Source: Ideonella_A sp963843805
GTDB taxonomy: Bacteria; Pseudomonadota; Gammaproteobacteria; Burkholderiales; Burkholderiaceae_C
Direction: 5' to 3'
Assembly (NCBI GenBank): GCA_963843805.1
Contig: CAWJLY010000011.1
Location: forward strand, 62,001-126,000
Length of the DNA: 64,000 nt
Shown here: piece by piece, positions 1 through 9,363 of the stretch
How the letters are laid out: each line of letters starts with the position of its first letter
Position numbering within the stretch: position 1 is the first letter of the stretch
Translations under genes and position numbers: made by a program
The notes under the pieces: model-generated
The model's database searches: none
The model's input: the letters and a program-made list of their open reading frames with translations, nothing else
What the model was told of the DNA's origin: nothing

Positions 1-186
1 TTGCGGTGCCGGCAACGCACTCAGATCGAGTGCCGCGTAATCCACCACATGGGCTGTGGCGCCCGACGGCAATGCCTGCGGGCGGCGCAGCAGCGCGTGT
101 ACCTGGTGAGCGGGTTGCAGGTCCAGCAATTCGCGGCCAACGAGACCACTGGCCCCGGCCACCCACGCAATTTCAGGAGCAGTCAT
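1..186 (-). CDS. NAD(P)-binding oxidoreductase, N-terminal part only
   Basis: The gene starts with ATG at 186 and runs off the window's left edge, so only about 62 residues are visible. They read MTAPEIAWVAGASGLVGREL, a classic Rossmann start: hydrophobic strand followed by GASGLVG, the dinucleotide-binding glycine motif GxxGxxG. This pattern is typical of small atypical short-chain dehydrogenases and HTATIP2/YwnB-like NAD(P)-binding proteins. The residues LLRRP follow the second strand, where cofactor specificity is set, and the arginines there fit NADP(H). Substrate cannot be told from this fragment. The upstream side is a non-coding region with hairpin elements. Confidence 0.7.
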   Translation of the reverse strand, partial: MTAPEIAWVAGASGLVGRELLDLQPAHQVHALLRRPQALPSGATAHVVDYAALDLSALPAPQ

Positions 187-313
187 GAAGCGGAGTCTAG
201 GCCGATCGCGCCTGCTGATGGCTGTCGATCATGCCGACAGCCGCGTCTGCCGTCTGCCGACTGCCGTCTGCAGTTGACTGGGTGATGCATGTCTCGGTTC
301 GCGCGCGCGTACT

Positions 314-429
314 GCGGCGGCGCACCGTGTTGCGTTCATGTCCCCCGGGCCGGTTGGGCGTGAATGCTGTTTCGGCTCGAGTTGATCCGGCCCTCCTCCT
401 TGACTTCACTCCACACGGCACGCCGCCGC
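314..429 (-). repeat. hairpin element, copy 1
   Basis: This 116-base element has outer arms 314-330 and 413-429 that are inverted repeats matching at 15 of 17 positions. The two mismatches become G-U pairs if the minus strand is transcribed. Inside the stem, read on the minus strand, is the family's conserved pair of loop segments, AGTGAAGTCAAGGAGGAG on the 5' side and GGGGGACATGAACG on the 3' side. They enclose a second inner stem (GGGCCGG with CCGGCCC). It faces copy 2 in the opposite orientation. Confidence 0.75.
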
Positions 430-530
430 AGCACGCCGGCACCAGCGTGGTGGTCGACGTATCAGCCAAAGCGCCAGTGCGGGCCCGACCTGGAGGCTAC
501 TCGTGGCAGGCATGCGTGGTTCGCCACGGC

Positions 531-647
531 GGATAGCGGGCGACCGGCGTAGCGAAGTAAAGGAGGAGGGCCGAATAAACCGTCATCGAAGCATTCGAGC
601 GGTAAACCGGCCCGGGGGACATGAGCGAAGCCGGTCGCCCGCTATCC
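531..647 (+). repeat. hairpin element, copy 2
   Basis: This 117-base element is bounded by a perfect 18-base inverted repeat (531-548 and 630-647, ggatagcgggcgaccggc). On the plus strand it carries AGCGAAGTAAAGGAGGAG at 551-568 and GGGGGACATGAGCG at 614-627. An inner stem-loop between them has GGGCCG with CGGCCC, ACCG with CGGT, and TCGAA with TTCGA. Its arms differ completely in sequence from those of copy 1, yet pair just as well. Confidence 0.8.
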
Positions 648-764
648 GACGCACGCTCAGGATGATGCAAGCAGGTGCGGCCGAGAACAGCCGCCATCCC
701 GATAAAGCAAAAGATGTCAAGCCGTTCGATAGACGAAGCAGTGACGAACTCGTCCACCCGCTCA

Positions 765-1625
765 TCAGGCCAGATTCAAGATCCGGGCGTGATGCGCCAG
801 ATGGTCGTCGACGAAGCTCTGGATGAAGAAATAACCGTGGTCATAACCTTCATGGCTGCGCAGCGTCAGCGGCTGTCCGGCCTGCTTGCACGCCGCCTCG
901 AATAAGTGCGGATGCAATTGTTCGGCCAGGAATTTATCAGCCAGGCCCTGGTCGATCAGCAAACCCTCTGGCCAGGGCGCGCCGACTCGGCTGGCCATCA
1001 GTTCGGTGGCGTCGTGGTCGGCCCATTTTGACTTGTCGCTGCCCAGGTAGCCGGTCAACGCTTTTTCGCCCCAGGGACATCGGCTTGGCGCACAGATCGG
1101 CGCCAGCGCCGAGACGGACTTGAAGCGCTCTGGATGGCGCAGTGCCAAGGTCAGGGCGCCATGCCCGCCCATCGAGTGGCCGAAGATGCCGATGCGGTCG
1201 GCTTCGATCGGCAGATGGTCGATCAGCAGTGGCAGCAATTCGTCGACCAGCCAGCTTTCCATCCGCCAGTGTCGATCCCACGGGGCTTGTGTCGCATCCA
1301 GATAAAAGCCGGCGCCGACACCGAAATCCCAGCTGTCGCTTTCACCGGGGATGCCGGCGCCGCGTGGGCTGGTGTCGGGTGCAATCAATGCGAGGCCCAG
1401 TTCGGCCGCCTTGCGTTGTGCGCCGGCCTTGACCGGGAAGGTCTCCTCGGTGCAGGTCAGGCCGGCGAGGTACACCAGGGCAGCTACCTTGCCCGTCTGT
1501 GCCTGCGGTGGCAGGAACACCGCAAACCGCATCGGCAGCCCGATCTGTGTCGAATCGTGCTGGTAGAAGCGCTGCATGCCGCCCGCACAGCGGTGTTCGG
1601 CGGTGACCTCGAATGCCTCGGCCAT
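765..1625 (-). CDS. fghA: S-formylglutathione hydrolase
   Basis: A 286-residue alpha/beta hydrolase of the esterase-D family that hydrolyses S-formylglutathione to formate and glutathione in the cytoplasm, the second step of glutathione-dependent formaldehyde detoxification. The nucleophile elbow GHSMGGHG places Ser at about residue 151; an Asp follows in LIDQGLADKF and the catalytic His in EGYDHGYFF. The N-terminal YLAGLTCTEE and PDTSPRG segments are family signatures. Length is normal. The start ATG at 1625 overlaps the stop of the upstream dehydrogenase gene (ATGA), so the two are translationally coupled. A longer open frame extends upstream but only reads through the dehydrogenase gene out of frame. 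Confidence 0.95.
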   Translation of the reverse strand: MAEAFEVTAEHRCAGGMQRFYQHDSTQIGLPMRFAVFLPPQAQTGKVAALVYLAGLTCTEETFPVKAGAQRKAAELGLALIAPDTSPRGAGIPGESDSWDFGVGAGFYLDATQAPWDRHWRMESWLVDELLPLLIDHLPIEADRIGIFGHSMGGHGALTLALRHPERFKSVSALAPICAPSRCPWGEKALTGYLGSDKSKWADHDATELMASRVGAPWPEGLLIDQGLADKFLAEQLHPHLFEAACKQAGQPLTLRSHEGYDHGYFFIQSFVDDHLAHHARILNLA

Positions 1626-2743
1626 CAATAGATCACCACGCCACGGATCGACTCGCCGCGCTTCATCAGGTCGAAGCCCTTGTTGATGTCTTCGAGTGGC
1701 ATGGTGTGGGTGATCAGGTCGTCGATGTTGATCTTGTTTTCCATATACCAGTCGACGATCTTCGGAACATCGGTTCGACCACGGGCGCCGCCGAAGGCTG
1801 AGCCTTCCCACTTGCGACCGGTAACCAATTGGAACGGCCGCGTGCTGATTTCGGCGCCCGCTTCGGCGACGCCGATGATGATGCTGCGCCCCCAGCCCTT
1901 GTGGGTGCATTCCAGCGCCTGCCGCATCACCGTGGTGTTGCCGATGCATTCGAAGCTGTAATCGGCGCCGCCGTCGGTGAGCTGGACGATCGCATCGACG
2001 ATATTGCCGCCGCTGGCTTCGACGTCTTTCGGGTTGATGAAATGGGTCATGCCGAATTGGCGCGCCATCGCTTCGCGGGCCGGGTTCAGGTCGATACCGA
2101 TGATCTTGTCGGCACCAACCATCTTCGCGCCCTGGATGACATTCAAGCCGATGCCGCCGAGCCCGAAAACAACCACGTTGGCGCCGGCCTCGACCTTGGC
2201 GGTGAAGATGACGGCGCCGATGCCGGTGGTGACGCCACAACCGATGTAGCAGACCTTGTCAAAGGGCGCGTCTTCGCGGATCTTGGCCAGCGAGATCTCC
2301 GGCACCACCGTGAAATTGCTGAAGGTGCTGGTGCCCATGTAATGCATGATCGGCTTGCCGTCGAGGCTGAAGCGGCTGGTGGCGTCGGGCATCAGACCCT
2401 TGCCTTGTGTGGCGCGGATCAACTGGCACAGATTGGTCTTGCGCGACAGGCAGAATTTGCATTGCCGGCATTCGGGCGTATACAGCGGAATGACGTGATC
2501 GCCCTTTTTCAGCGACGTCACACCAGGCCCGGTATCCACCACGATACCTGCACCTTCATGGCCGAGGATGGCGGGAAAGATGCCTTCGGGGTCGGCCCCG
2601 GACAGGGTGTAGTAATCGGTGTGGCAGATGCCGGTGGCCTTGATCTCCACCAGCACCTCGCCAATCTGCGGGCCCTGCAGATCGACGGTCTCGATCGTCA
2701 GCGGTTGGCCTGCCCTCCAGGCCACGGCGGCTTTTGTTTTCAT
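1625..2743 (-). CDS. frmA: S-(hydroxymethyl)glutathione dehydrogenase (class III alcohol dehydrogenase)
   Basis: A 372-residue zinc-dependent dehydrogenase that oxidises S-hydroxymethylglutathione to S-formylglutathione with NAD+. The catalytic-zinc ligands are in GICHTDYY and LGHEGAGIV. The structural-zinc cysteines form CRQCKFC with a further NLC, and GLGGIGLNV is the NAD-binding glycine motif. I chose ATG at 2743 because a GGAG ribosome-binding site lies just upstream; a GTG three codons earlier is the alternative. It is the first gene of a two-gene operon with fghA, the standard formaldehyde-detoxification pair. No FrmR-type regulator is adjacent. Confidence 0.96.
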   Translation of the reverse strand: MKTKAAVAWRAGQPLTIETVDLQGPQIGEVLVEIKATGICHTDYYTLSGADPEGIFPAILGHEGAGIVVDTGPGVTSLKKGDHVIPLYTPECRQCKFCLSRKTNLCQLIRATQGKGLMPDATSRFSLDGKPIMHYMGTSTFSNFTVVPEISLAKIREDAPFDKVCYIGCGVTTGIGAVIFTAKVEAGANVVVFGLGGIGLNVIQGAKMVGADKIIGIDLNPAREAMARQFGMTHFINPKDVEASGGNIVDAIVQLTDGGADYSFECIGNTTVMRQALECTHKGWGRSIIIGVAEAGAEISTRPFQLVTGRKWEGSAFGGARGRTDVPKIVDWYMENKINIDDLITHTMPLEDINKGFDLMKRGESIRGVVIY

Positions 2744-2869
2744 GCGCTCCACGTCGGAATGGTTGGTGATGGAGCGACTGTATTCAATTTTGGCGGCCCA
2801 TCAACTGCAGCGTGCCTGGTGCAGCCGCCAGGCATGCATTCCCGACGCCCAAGGGCGTGGAGATTCGCC

Positions 2870-3394
2870 TCAACGCAATTTGACTTCGCCGTGTTCACCC
2901 ATGTCGGTAGGTGGCTGGCCGGTTACCGCGGCCTTGGCCATTTCATAGAGCTGAACGATCTTGCTTTCCTTGACGTCCCAGTAGCCGGCGTGAACGATGT
3001 CAACCCGAACCAGTGCCAGGTCGGGGTCGGTCGAGCCGCCGGGAAACCAGGCCTTCGCCATGGTCGAGAACAACTCGTCCTTCTTGCGCTGGTCATCGAC
3101 AACCGACGCGTTGCCCGTCACCGATACGTAGCTGTCGTCAGACGGGTCGGCGAACGACACGTTGACCCCCGGGTTCGACGCCAGATCGCCAACCGCATCG
3201 TTGTTGCGTGACATGAAGAACCACAGGCAAGCCTCAGCACCGAGCTCCTTGTTCTGTACGGTCATCGGACGCGAATGCAGATGGCCGTTGCCGTGACGAG
3301 ACGTGAACATGCCGAACTTGATGTCCTTGATCAAACCCCACAGTTTTTCGCGGCCGGCTTTCGGGTCGGTTGTCATGGTCGGTTCTGATGTCAT
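2870..3394 (-). CDS. pyridoxamine 5'-phosphate oxidase family protein (general-stress type)
   Basis: A 174-residue split-barrel flavin-binding protein. The segments FGMFTSRHGNGHLHSRPM, ACLWFFMSRNND and VNVSFADPSDDSYVSVTGNA match the Pyrid_ox_like (general stress protein 26) group: a substrate/flavin-contact region, then the W-F-x-T/S strand and the V-G-x-A strand. Such proteins bind FMN, FAD or F420-like cofactors and rarely act on pyridoxamine phosphate, so the substrate is unknown. It stands alone, 126 bases upstream of the start of frmA and on the same strand. Confidence 0.85.
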   Translation of the reverse strand: MTSEPTMTTDPKAGREKLWGLIKDIKFGMFTSRHGNGHLHSRPMTVQNKELGAEACLWFFMSRNNDAVGDLASNPGVNVSFADPSDDSYVSVTGNASVVDDQRKKDELFSTMAKAWFPGGSTDPDLALVRVDIVHAGYWDVKESKIVQLYEMAKAAVTGQPPTDMGEHGEVKLR

Positions 3395-3568
3395 GGGACT
3401 GATCCTTTTTCGATGGGGAGGACTGCGTTGGCAGGATCCATCGATTCAACCGCCCGATGATGAATTCAGGTATCAGCAGTCGTCGGCTCGCGGCGTCGGA
3501 TATCCCGCACAAGATGGCGCGCAACGGCGGGTGCGCCTTGCCACTCGAGCCGGCAATTGCCGGCAATG

Positions 3569-5551
3569 TCAACTGGCCGCCGGGTCGTTGCCACGTGTCA
3601 TTTTCGACAGCACCAGCGCTGCCCCCGCCAACACGGCTGCTGCCAGCAACAGCTGCAGATGGCTGACGCCCATGTCGGCTCCGCCCGGCAACGCCAGGGC
3701 CATGCCGCCGGCGAACAGCAGCACGCGTGACGCCCAGCCCGATGCGCCGTCGCCGAGCCGCCCGAAGCCGACCAGATAGCCCTCGAAGGCCGATGCAATC
3801 AGCTGGATGCCGACGAAGGCGGTGACGACCACCATCGCGATATCGAGCGGCTCGCCGCGCAGGATCAATGCCGGATTGAGGACGAAGAAAAACGGCACGA
3901 AATACATCGTGCTGCCCAGGCGCATCGACTGCAGCCCGACGCTGATGGGCGTGGCACCAGAGATGCCCGCAGCGACAAACGAAGCCAAGGCAACCGGCGG
4001 CGTGATGAATGACACCATTCCCCAGTACATCATGAACAAGTGGACCGCCACCGGATCGAAACCGGCGGCCACCAATGGCGGCGCCAACACGATCGCCAGA
4101 AAGATATAGCAGGCGGTGATCGTCATCCCCATGCCGAAGATGAAGCTGGTGATTGCGCCCATCACCAGCAGGACGTAGATGTTGTTGCCGGCCAGATAGA
4201 CAAGGTCGTTGGCCAGCGTACCGGCCAGCCCGGTGACCGACAGCGAGCCAATGATCAGCCCGACCCCGGCCAGCAGCGCGGCCAGTTCGGCCAGCGATTT
4301 GGTGACGCCTTCAACCAGCTCGAACAGCTTCTTGCCATTCAGGCGGTGGCGCGGCCAGATCTGGTTGATGATCAGCAGCAAGCGCGGTGGCGTAGAACGG
4401 CGCAATGGCTTCTTGCTGCAGCACCAGCAGCATCCAGACCAACAGCACGAAGACGAATATATATTGCCAGCCGTCGGCGATCGTCGCCTTGATCGAGGGC
4501 AACTCGGCGCGCGGCAAGCCGCGCAGCCCGCGTCTGGCCGCATAGCCGTCGATCTGCACGAACAGTCCGAAATAGAACAACAGCGAGGGCACGATCGCTG
4601 CCAGCACGACCGTCGAATAGGGAATGCCGAGGAAGGCAGCCATCACGAAGGCGGTCGCGCCCATGATGGGTGGCATCAGGACGCCGCCGGTCGATGCGCA
4701 AGCCTCGACACCTCCGGCGTAGGCCGGCGAGAAGCCGGTGCGTTTCATCGCCGGGATCGTCACCACGCCAGTGGTCAGCACGTTGGAGACCACGCTGCCC
4801 GATACCGACCCCATCAGCCCGCTGGCGAAGATCGATACCTTGGCCGGGCCGCCGCGAACCTGGCCGAACAGCGCGAATGAGAGGTTGTTGAAAAACTGCG
4901 CCGCGCCGGTGTACTGCAGAACGGCGCCGAACATCACGAAGCCGATCACCAGCTCGCCGAAGGCGCGCATCGGTATTCCGAGCACGCTTTCGCTGCTGGT
5001 GAAGTGATAGGCCGCCGTGGTGTTGAACGGTTGCGGCAGGCCGGCGATCGGCCCTGGCATGTGGCCAGCGTAGATCGGGTACAGCGAGATGATCAGGACG
5101 ACGACGAAGACCGCGGTGCCGCCGGCGCGCCGGGTGGCCTCGAGAAGCAGCAGCCAGCCCAGGCCGGCCACCCAGACGGCGGTGGTCGGTGCCAGGAACT
5201 CCCATGCTTCCGAGAGGATGCGGTGCGAGTTGGATGCGAAATAGCAGAAGACGCCGACTGTCAAGACATAGAACAGTGCGTCGTACCAGGGCACTGCATC
5301 CATCCGCGCGCCGGAATGTGCCGGCAGGAACAGGAAGACCGTGCCGACCAGCAGCGCGCCCAGCAGGTACAGGTAGGCGTTGTCGAGCAGCGTGTAGTCG
5401 ACCAGAAAGCCCAGATTGAGGATCTTGTTGAGCGACAACAGCGAGCGCGGCCACGCCGGTGACGACGATCACCGCCGCGCCAGAATGTCGACAAGCTGCG
5501 GTGCCGCTGTTCGACGGGTTTGGCGGCTGCGGGTTCAGGGCTGGTCGACAC
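3569..5551 (-). CDS. TAXI-type TRAP transporter fused 4TM/12TM permease, broken by three frameshifts
   Basis: The fused small (DctQ-like) and large (DctM-like) membrane subunit of a TRAP importer, driving uptake of an organic acid by the sodium or proton gradient. The protein is spread over three frames: N-terminus from GTG 5551, a short TM helix (VIVVTGVAALAVV), the bulk of the 4TM and first DctM half, then the C-terminal half starting TALLLIINQIWP. Breaks lie near 5478, 5440 and 4376. Each is one extra base, and removing them gives one 659-residue protein, normal for the family. The motifs GSVSGSVVSNVLTTGVVTIP and FGMGMTITACYIFLAI are characteristic. Its binding protein lies directly upstream on the same strand. 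Confidence 0.85.
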
Positions 5552-5672
5552 GGCAGCTGGTCCTGCGGATCGTGATGCGTGGCGGAAGGGTCAACGCGCT
5601 GTTGGCCGATCAGGCGATCCGATCGACACCCGAGGTGCGGATCGAATCGACGCTGCGCTCAATCGCGCCGGC

Positions 5673-6845
5673 TCACCAGTCGGTGACGACCGGGTCGAGC
5701 CCGGCCTTCTTCAGCGCATCGGCGCGGCCCTTCATCCAGGCCTGCTCGAAAGCCTTGTCGTCGGCATGGCTGCCTGCAGAAACGCTCTTCCAGGCATCGG
5801 CCAGCACCTTCTGGCGAGCGATCAGCTTGTCGTTGTGCGCCTGGTGCTCGGGCTTCCACAGGCCTTTTTCCTTCCAGTAGCGAATCGCGCCTTCATGGTA
5901 GGGGATGACCCAGGCAAAGTTCTGCCGCTCGACGGCCCAGCCGGCGTTGCCCGGAGCCGCGTCCTTGTAGTCGGGGAAGGTCTCGACCATCGCCTTGGTC
6001 ATCGCGTACACCGAGGTGGCATCCTGCTTGTCGTAGGTCATCAGGATCGGGTACGGGTACGACGCCGACTCGACCTTGTGGTCCTTGTCGAGGTCGGCGC
6101 CTTCGGAGCCCATGAACGGGAAGAAGAACGGCGCCGTCGCGTTCATCCGCGCCCAGCCGGCCTTGTCCTTGTGCGCGATCACCGGATAGACGATGCCGCG
6201 CGGCGATTTGGCCAGCTGGTAGGCCTTGCCCGAAATCGACGATGTGAATGCGGCGTCGGCCTGGCCGTTGATGACGCCGTCCATCGCCGCGCCGAAGCCG
6301 CCGAAGTCGACCCGCTTGACGTCGTCCCAGGTCAGGTTGGCGAAGGCCAGGATGGCGGTGATGTTCTGGTTCAGCGACGGCGCACCGATGACCCAGGCGA
6401 CCCGCTTGCCTTTCAGGTCGGCGGCGGTCTTGATGCCCGAATCCTTGGCGGCGACGACGGTCAGCACCTGGTCGGAGTTGTTCAGCAGCAGGCCGCGGAT
6501 CGGCTGCGGGCCCCAGCTCTTGGCGCCGAACTCGAATACGCCTTCCTGCGCCAGATAGCTGCCGCCGACGCCGTTGGCCGAAAACTGCACCTGGCCTTCG
6601 CGCGCCGGCAGCGTGCGCGAGACGTCGTTCTTGCCCGGCAGCACGCGCAGGTTGACGCCGTATTTCTGCTTCAGCGCATTGCCGATCGCCACCGCCTGGT
6701 TGTAGCCGCCGGAGCCGACGTCGTAGGCGCTCCAGGCCAGGGTTGCCGGCAGGCCCGGTGGTGGCGTCTGTGCTGACGCGATGGTGCCGATTGATCCGGC
6801 CAGCAAGGCAACTGCCAATCGAGCTGTTTGCAGTTTCAGTTTCAT
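5673..6845 (-). CDS. TAXI family TRAP transporter solute-binding subunit
   Basis: A 390-residue periplasmic binding protein. A signal peptide (MKLKLQTARLAVALLAGSIG, cleaved after ASA) precedes the mature sequence. SAYDVGSGGYNQAVAIGNAL is the family's N-terminal ligand-site motif, and KGKRVAWVIGAPS is a second lobe landmark. It delivers substrate to the fused permease encoded immediately downstream; the ligand (TAXI proteins bind glutamate, ketoglutarate or other acids) cannot be read from sequence. ATG 6845 is preferred over an upstream start at 6878 because AAGGA sits about 10 bases ahead and the signal peptide begins there. Confidence 0.92.
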   Translation of the reverse strand: MKLKLQTARLAVALLAGSIGTIASAQTPPPGLPATLAWSAYDVGSGGYNQAVAIGNALKQKYGVNLRVLPGKNDVSRTLPAREGQVQFSANGVGGSYLAQEGVFEFGAKSWGPQPIRGLLLNNSDQVLTVVAAKDSGIKTAADLKGKRVAWVIGAPSLNQNITAILAFANLTWDDVKRVDFGGFGAAMDGVINGQADAAFTSSISGKAYQLAKSPRGIVYPVIAHKDKAGWARMNATAPFFFPFMGSEGADLDKDHKVESASYPYPILMTYDKQDATSVYAMTKAMVETFPDYKDAAPGNAGWAVERQNFAWVIPYHEGAIRYWKEKGLWKPEHQAHNDKLIARQKVLADAWKSVSAGSHADDKAFEQAWMKGRADALKKAGLDPVVTDW

Positions 6846-7097
6846 TTCAGGGGTCCTTGGAGTGCGGAGGTGTGTCACTGTGATGTCGATCAGTGAACAG
6901 TTCGTCGATCAGGGTTTACCTGACGATGCCCGTGTTGAACAGGGACCGATGCTCACATCAAAGTTGTCGCTTGTCTGCTAGGGCATCCGAGAGGGTCGGC
7001 TTCAATGCGCGGGCCGTCGACAGGTCGACCCGCAGGCACAATTCGATGCTTGATTGGCCTGCACGCCACTGCGGTGGTAAACCCTGGAGCGAATGCG

Positions 7098-7888
7098 ATG
7101 ACCGAACTCTTCTTCCAGACCGGTGGCCGTGGTAACCGGCGGCGCCCGCGGAATCGGGCTGGCGATCGGCCAATGGTTTCTCGCCAACGGGTATCGCGTT
7201 GCGCTGCTCGATATCGATCAGCAGACGCTGGCGGCAACCGCTCAGGCTCTGCTCGAACCCGACCGGGCGCTGGTGCTGCCTCTGCGATGTGCGCGATCCG
7301 CAACAGGTGCAGCAGTCGATCGACGCCGTGGCGGCCCGCTTCGGGCGCATCGATGCGCTGGTCAACAATGCCGGCATCGCGGTTTTCAAGCCGATCGCCG
7401 AGGCTCGCTATGCCGAGTTTCGCGATGTGATGGCAACCAACCTCGACGGCGCTTTCTTGTGCACCCAGGCCTGCGCGGCGGTGATGCGTCGCCAGGGTGG
7501 CGGCAGTGTTGTCAATATCGCGTCGATTTCAGGCCTGCGCGCCAGCACCTTGCGCGTTGCCTACGGCACCAGCAAGGCGGCGCTGATCCACCTGACAAAA
7601 CAGCAGGCGGTCGAACTCGGCAACGTGGGGATTCGAGTCAACGCGATCGCGCCCGGTCCGGTCGAGACCGAGATGGCCAAGCTGGTGCACAGCGTGGCGA
7701 TCCGTTCCGATTATTACGATGCAATTCCGTTGAATCGGTATGGAACGACCGAGGAGATGGCCGCGGTAACCGGCTTCTTGTGCAGCCCGGCGGCGGCTTT
7801 CGTTACCGGCCAGGTACTGGCCGTCGACGGTGGCTTCGATGCATGCGGCGTGGGTTTGCCGACCTTGCGGCGCCAGGCGAGCAGCTGA
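7098..7888 (+). CDS. SDR family NAD(P)-dependent oxidoreductase, broken by two frameshifts
   Basis: A classical short-chain dehydrogenase. The pieces read MTELFFQ, then VAVVTGGARGIGLAIGQWF (cofactor motif TGxxxGIG), then CDVRDPQQV, LVNNAGIAVFKP (NNAG), the active-site Ser in NIASISG, YxxxK in AYGTSKAAL, and the C-terminal TGQVLAVDGGF. They sit in three frames, with single extra bases near 7118 and near 7282; corrected length is 262 residues. ATG 7098 is preferred as start because the first frame leads naturally into the Rossmann strand. It converges on aroQ, and its substrate is unknown. Confidence 0.85.
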
Positions 7889-7900
7889 ATCGCAACGAAG

Positions 7901-8336
7901 TCAGCGCGCCGCGCCAATGGCCGCGCGCAGACCGAGCAGATAACTGTCGGCGCCGAAGCCGCAAATCTGTCCCTTGACGATGTCGGAGAAGACCGATCGG
8001 TGGCGGAATTCTTCGCGAGCGTGCACGTTCGACATGTGCACCTCGACGATCGGCACGCGCAGGATCGCCAATGCGTCGCGGATGCCGATGCTGTAGTGGG
8101 TCCACGCGCCGGCATTGATGACAACGGCTGCCGTGCCATCGCCGTGGGCCTGATGGATCCGCGAACACATCTCGCCTTCGCAGTTGCTCTGGAAGGTCGT
8201 CAACTCGACGCCCAATTCGATGCACGAGCGCTTGCAACTGCGCATCGATTTCAGCCAGCGTGACGCTGCCGTACAGCGCGGGGTCACGCTTGCCGAACAT
8301 GTCGAGATTGATGCCGTGGAGCACGAGAACTTGCAT
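7901..8336 (-). CDS. aroQ: type II 3-dehydroquinate dehydratase, broken by one frameshift
   Basis: Catalyses dehydration of 3-dehydroquinate to 3-dehydroshikimate in the shikimate pathway, as a dodecamer in the cytoplasm. The N-terminus MQVLVLHGINLDMFGKRDPALYG contains the GxNLxxLGxRxPxxYG signature with the catalytic Tyr. After a one-base insertion near 8236 the frame resumes with ELTTFQSNCEGE, VINAGAWTHYSI and the catalytic-His segment VEVHMSNVHAREEFRHRS. Corrected length is 144 residues, normal for the family. It converges on the SDR gene with a 12-base gap. Confidence 0.93.
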
Positions 8337-8452
8337 GAGGTCGGCCGCCGAATCCGTTGCAGGAGGCCATCCTAAACCAGCTTGGCCTGACACGCGGCAA
8401 GCCATCGCCCCGACCGCCGAACCATGTCCGCCGGCGATCGGGAGCAAAGTGC

Positions 8453-8842
8453 TCAGGCAGTCTGGACCGAGATCCGACGCGGCTGCGCGTGGGCCGCCTT
8501 CGGGATCGTCAACCGCAACACGCCGTCGCTGAAATCAGCTGCAACCTTTTCAGCGTCGAGTTCGCGGCTGAGCGTGAATGCGCGGCGGTAGGCCATGCGC
8601 TGCACCTCGGCGTGGCTGGCCTGCAGGTCCTGTGGCAAGGGCAGACCGAGGCCCGCCTCGATCGTGAGCGTTTCACCTTCGACGCTGATCGCCAGCTTGT
8701 CCTTCGGAACGCCAGGCAGATCGGCATACAAGGTGATGCCGTTCTGGTCCTCGATCACGTCGACCTGCGGCAGCAGGCTCGGCTCTTCGCGCTGGTTGGC
8801 CGCCTGGTCATCGTCGCGGCGGGTGATGGCTTGTGTGGTCAT
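8453..8842 (-). CDS. Hsp20/alpha-crystallin small heat-shock protein (second of pair)
   Basis: A 129-residue ATP-independent holdase that binds unfolding proteins under heat or oxidative stress. The alpha-crystallin domain runs from about residue 26 (VDVIEDQNGITLYADLPGV) to the end. It includes the conserved ADLPGVPKDKL and FSDGVLRLTIPK; the usual AxxxNGVL motif appears here as DFSDGVL. The tail carries the IxV/I-type segment ISVQ. It lies 19 bases downstream of another Hsp20 gene and is probably co-transcribed; paired divergent sHsps often form hetero-oligomers. Confidence 0.93.
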   Translation of the reverse strand: MTTQAITRRDDDQAANQREEPSLLPQVDVIEDQNGITLYADLPGVPKDKLAISVEGETLTIEAGLGLPLPQDLQASHAEVQRMAYRRAFTLSRELDAEKVAADFSDGVLRLTIPKAAHAQPRRISVQTA

Positions 8843-8861
8843 GTTTCTGCTCCTGTGTGAT

Positions 8862-9299
8862 TCATTGCACCTGGATGCGGCGCGGCTGGGCGGATTCGCG
8901 GCGCTTCACGCTGATCTGCAACACGCCGTCGCGGTAGCGGGCGCTGACACCGTCGGGATCGACATCGTCGGGCAGGCTGACCACCCGGCGGAAGCGGCCT
9001 TCGAAACGCTCCTTGATATGGGCGGTCGATTTGCCTTCGCTCGGGCGGCTGACCGGCTGGCGCTCGCCTTCGATGGTCAGCACGCCACGATCGAGATTGA
9101 CCTCGACCTTCGCCGGGTCGAGGCCCGGCGCAAAAGCAAAAATTTCCACCGAGGTGGGCGTATTGCCGACATTCAATGCCGGGAAGCTGCGACCGAAGCC
9201 GCGGATGCTCGGCGAGACGGTATCGAACGACTGCTGCATCGCGCGTTGCAGGCGTTCCATTTCGGCGAACAGGTCGCCTGAGTAAGGGCCTCTGTACAT
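8862..9299 (-). CDS. Hsp20/alpha-crystallin small heat-shock protein (first of pair)
   Basis: A 145-residue small heat-shock chaperone. An N-terminal helical arm (FAEMERLQRAMQQSFD) is followed by the alpha-crystallin domain with FAFAPGLDPAKVEVNL, FRRVVSLPDDVDPDGVSARYRDGVLQI (the AxYxDGVL motif) and a C-terminal IQVQ. The start at 9299 is fixed by a strong AAGGAGGT ribosome-binding site seven bases upstream; a longer open frame to 9359 has none. A sigma-32-like promoter is found 65-93 bases upstream of the start, so the pair is probably heat-induced. Confidence 0.95.
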   Translation of the reverse strand: MYRGPYSGDLFAEMERLQRAMQQSFDTVSPSIRGFGRSFPALNVGNTPTSVEIFAFAPGLDPAKVEVNLDRGVLTIEGERQPVSRPSEGKSTAHIKERFEGRFRRVVSLPDDVDPDGVSARYRDGVLQISVKRRESAQPRRIQVQ

Positions 9300-9363
9300 G
9301 GTGTTGACCTCCTTGAAGTTGAAAAGAGCGTCTTCGCTGCTGCGCGGCGCCCTGGCCATTCCG

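Larger units (their letters stand above)
187..764. other. non-coding region with an inverted pair of hairpin elements
   Basis: No convincing gene lies in these 578 bases; the open frames have no recognisable domains and poor starts. The stretch holds two related palindromic elements in opposite orientation (314-429 and 531-647), separated by about 100 bases. A short motif, gccgtctgcc/ctgccgtctgc, is also repeated at about 240-272. The flanking genes are both on the minus strand (the oxidoreductase at 1-186 and fghA). Confidence 0.7.

Noticed and set aside
531..647. Ordinary MITE with fixed terminal inverted repeats
   Set aside because: The terminal arms are perfect within this copy but unrelated to the arms of the other copies, which does not fit a transposase-recognised end.
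765..2240. A 491-residue version of the formylglutathione hydrolase
   Set aside because: The extra N-terminal 205 residues are an out-of-frame reading of frmA; the real start at 1625 overlaps the frmA stop.
4311..4543. Programmed +1 frameshifting as the explanation for the broken genes
   Set aside because: The shift sites share no slippery codon, stop codon or downstream structure, and unrelated genes are hit at variable positions; sequencing insertion errors explain them better.
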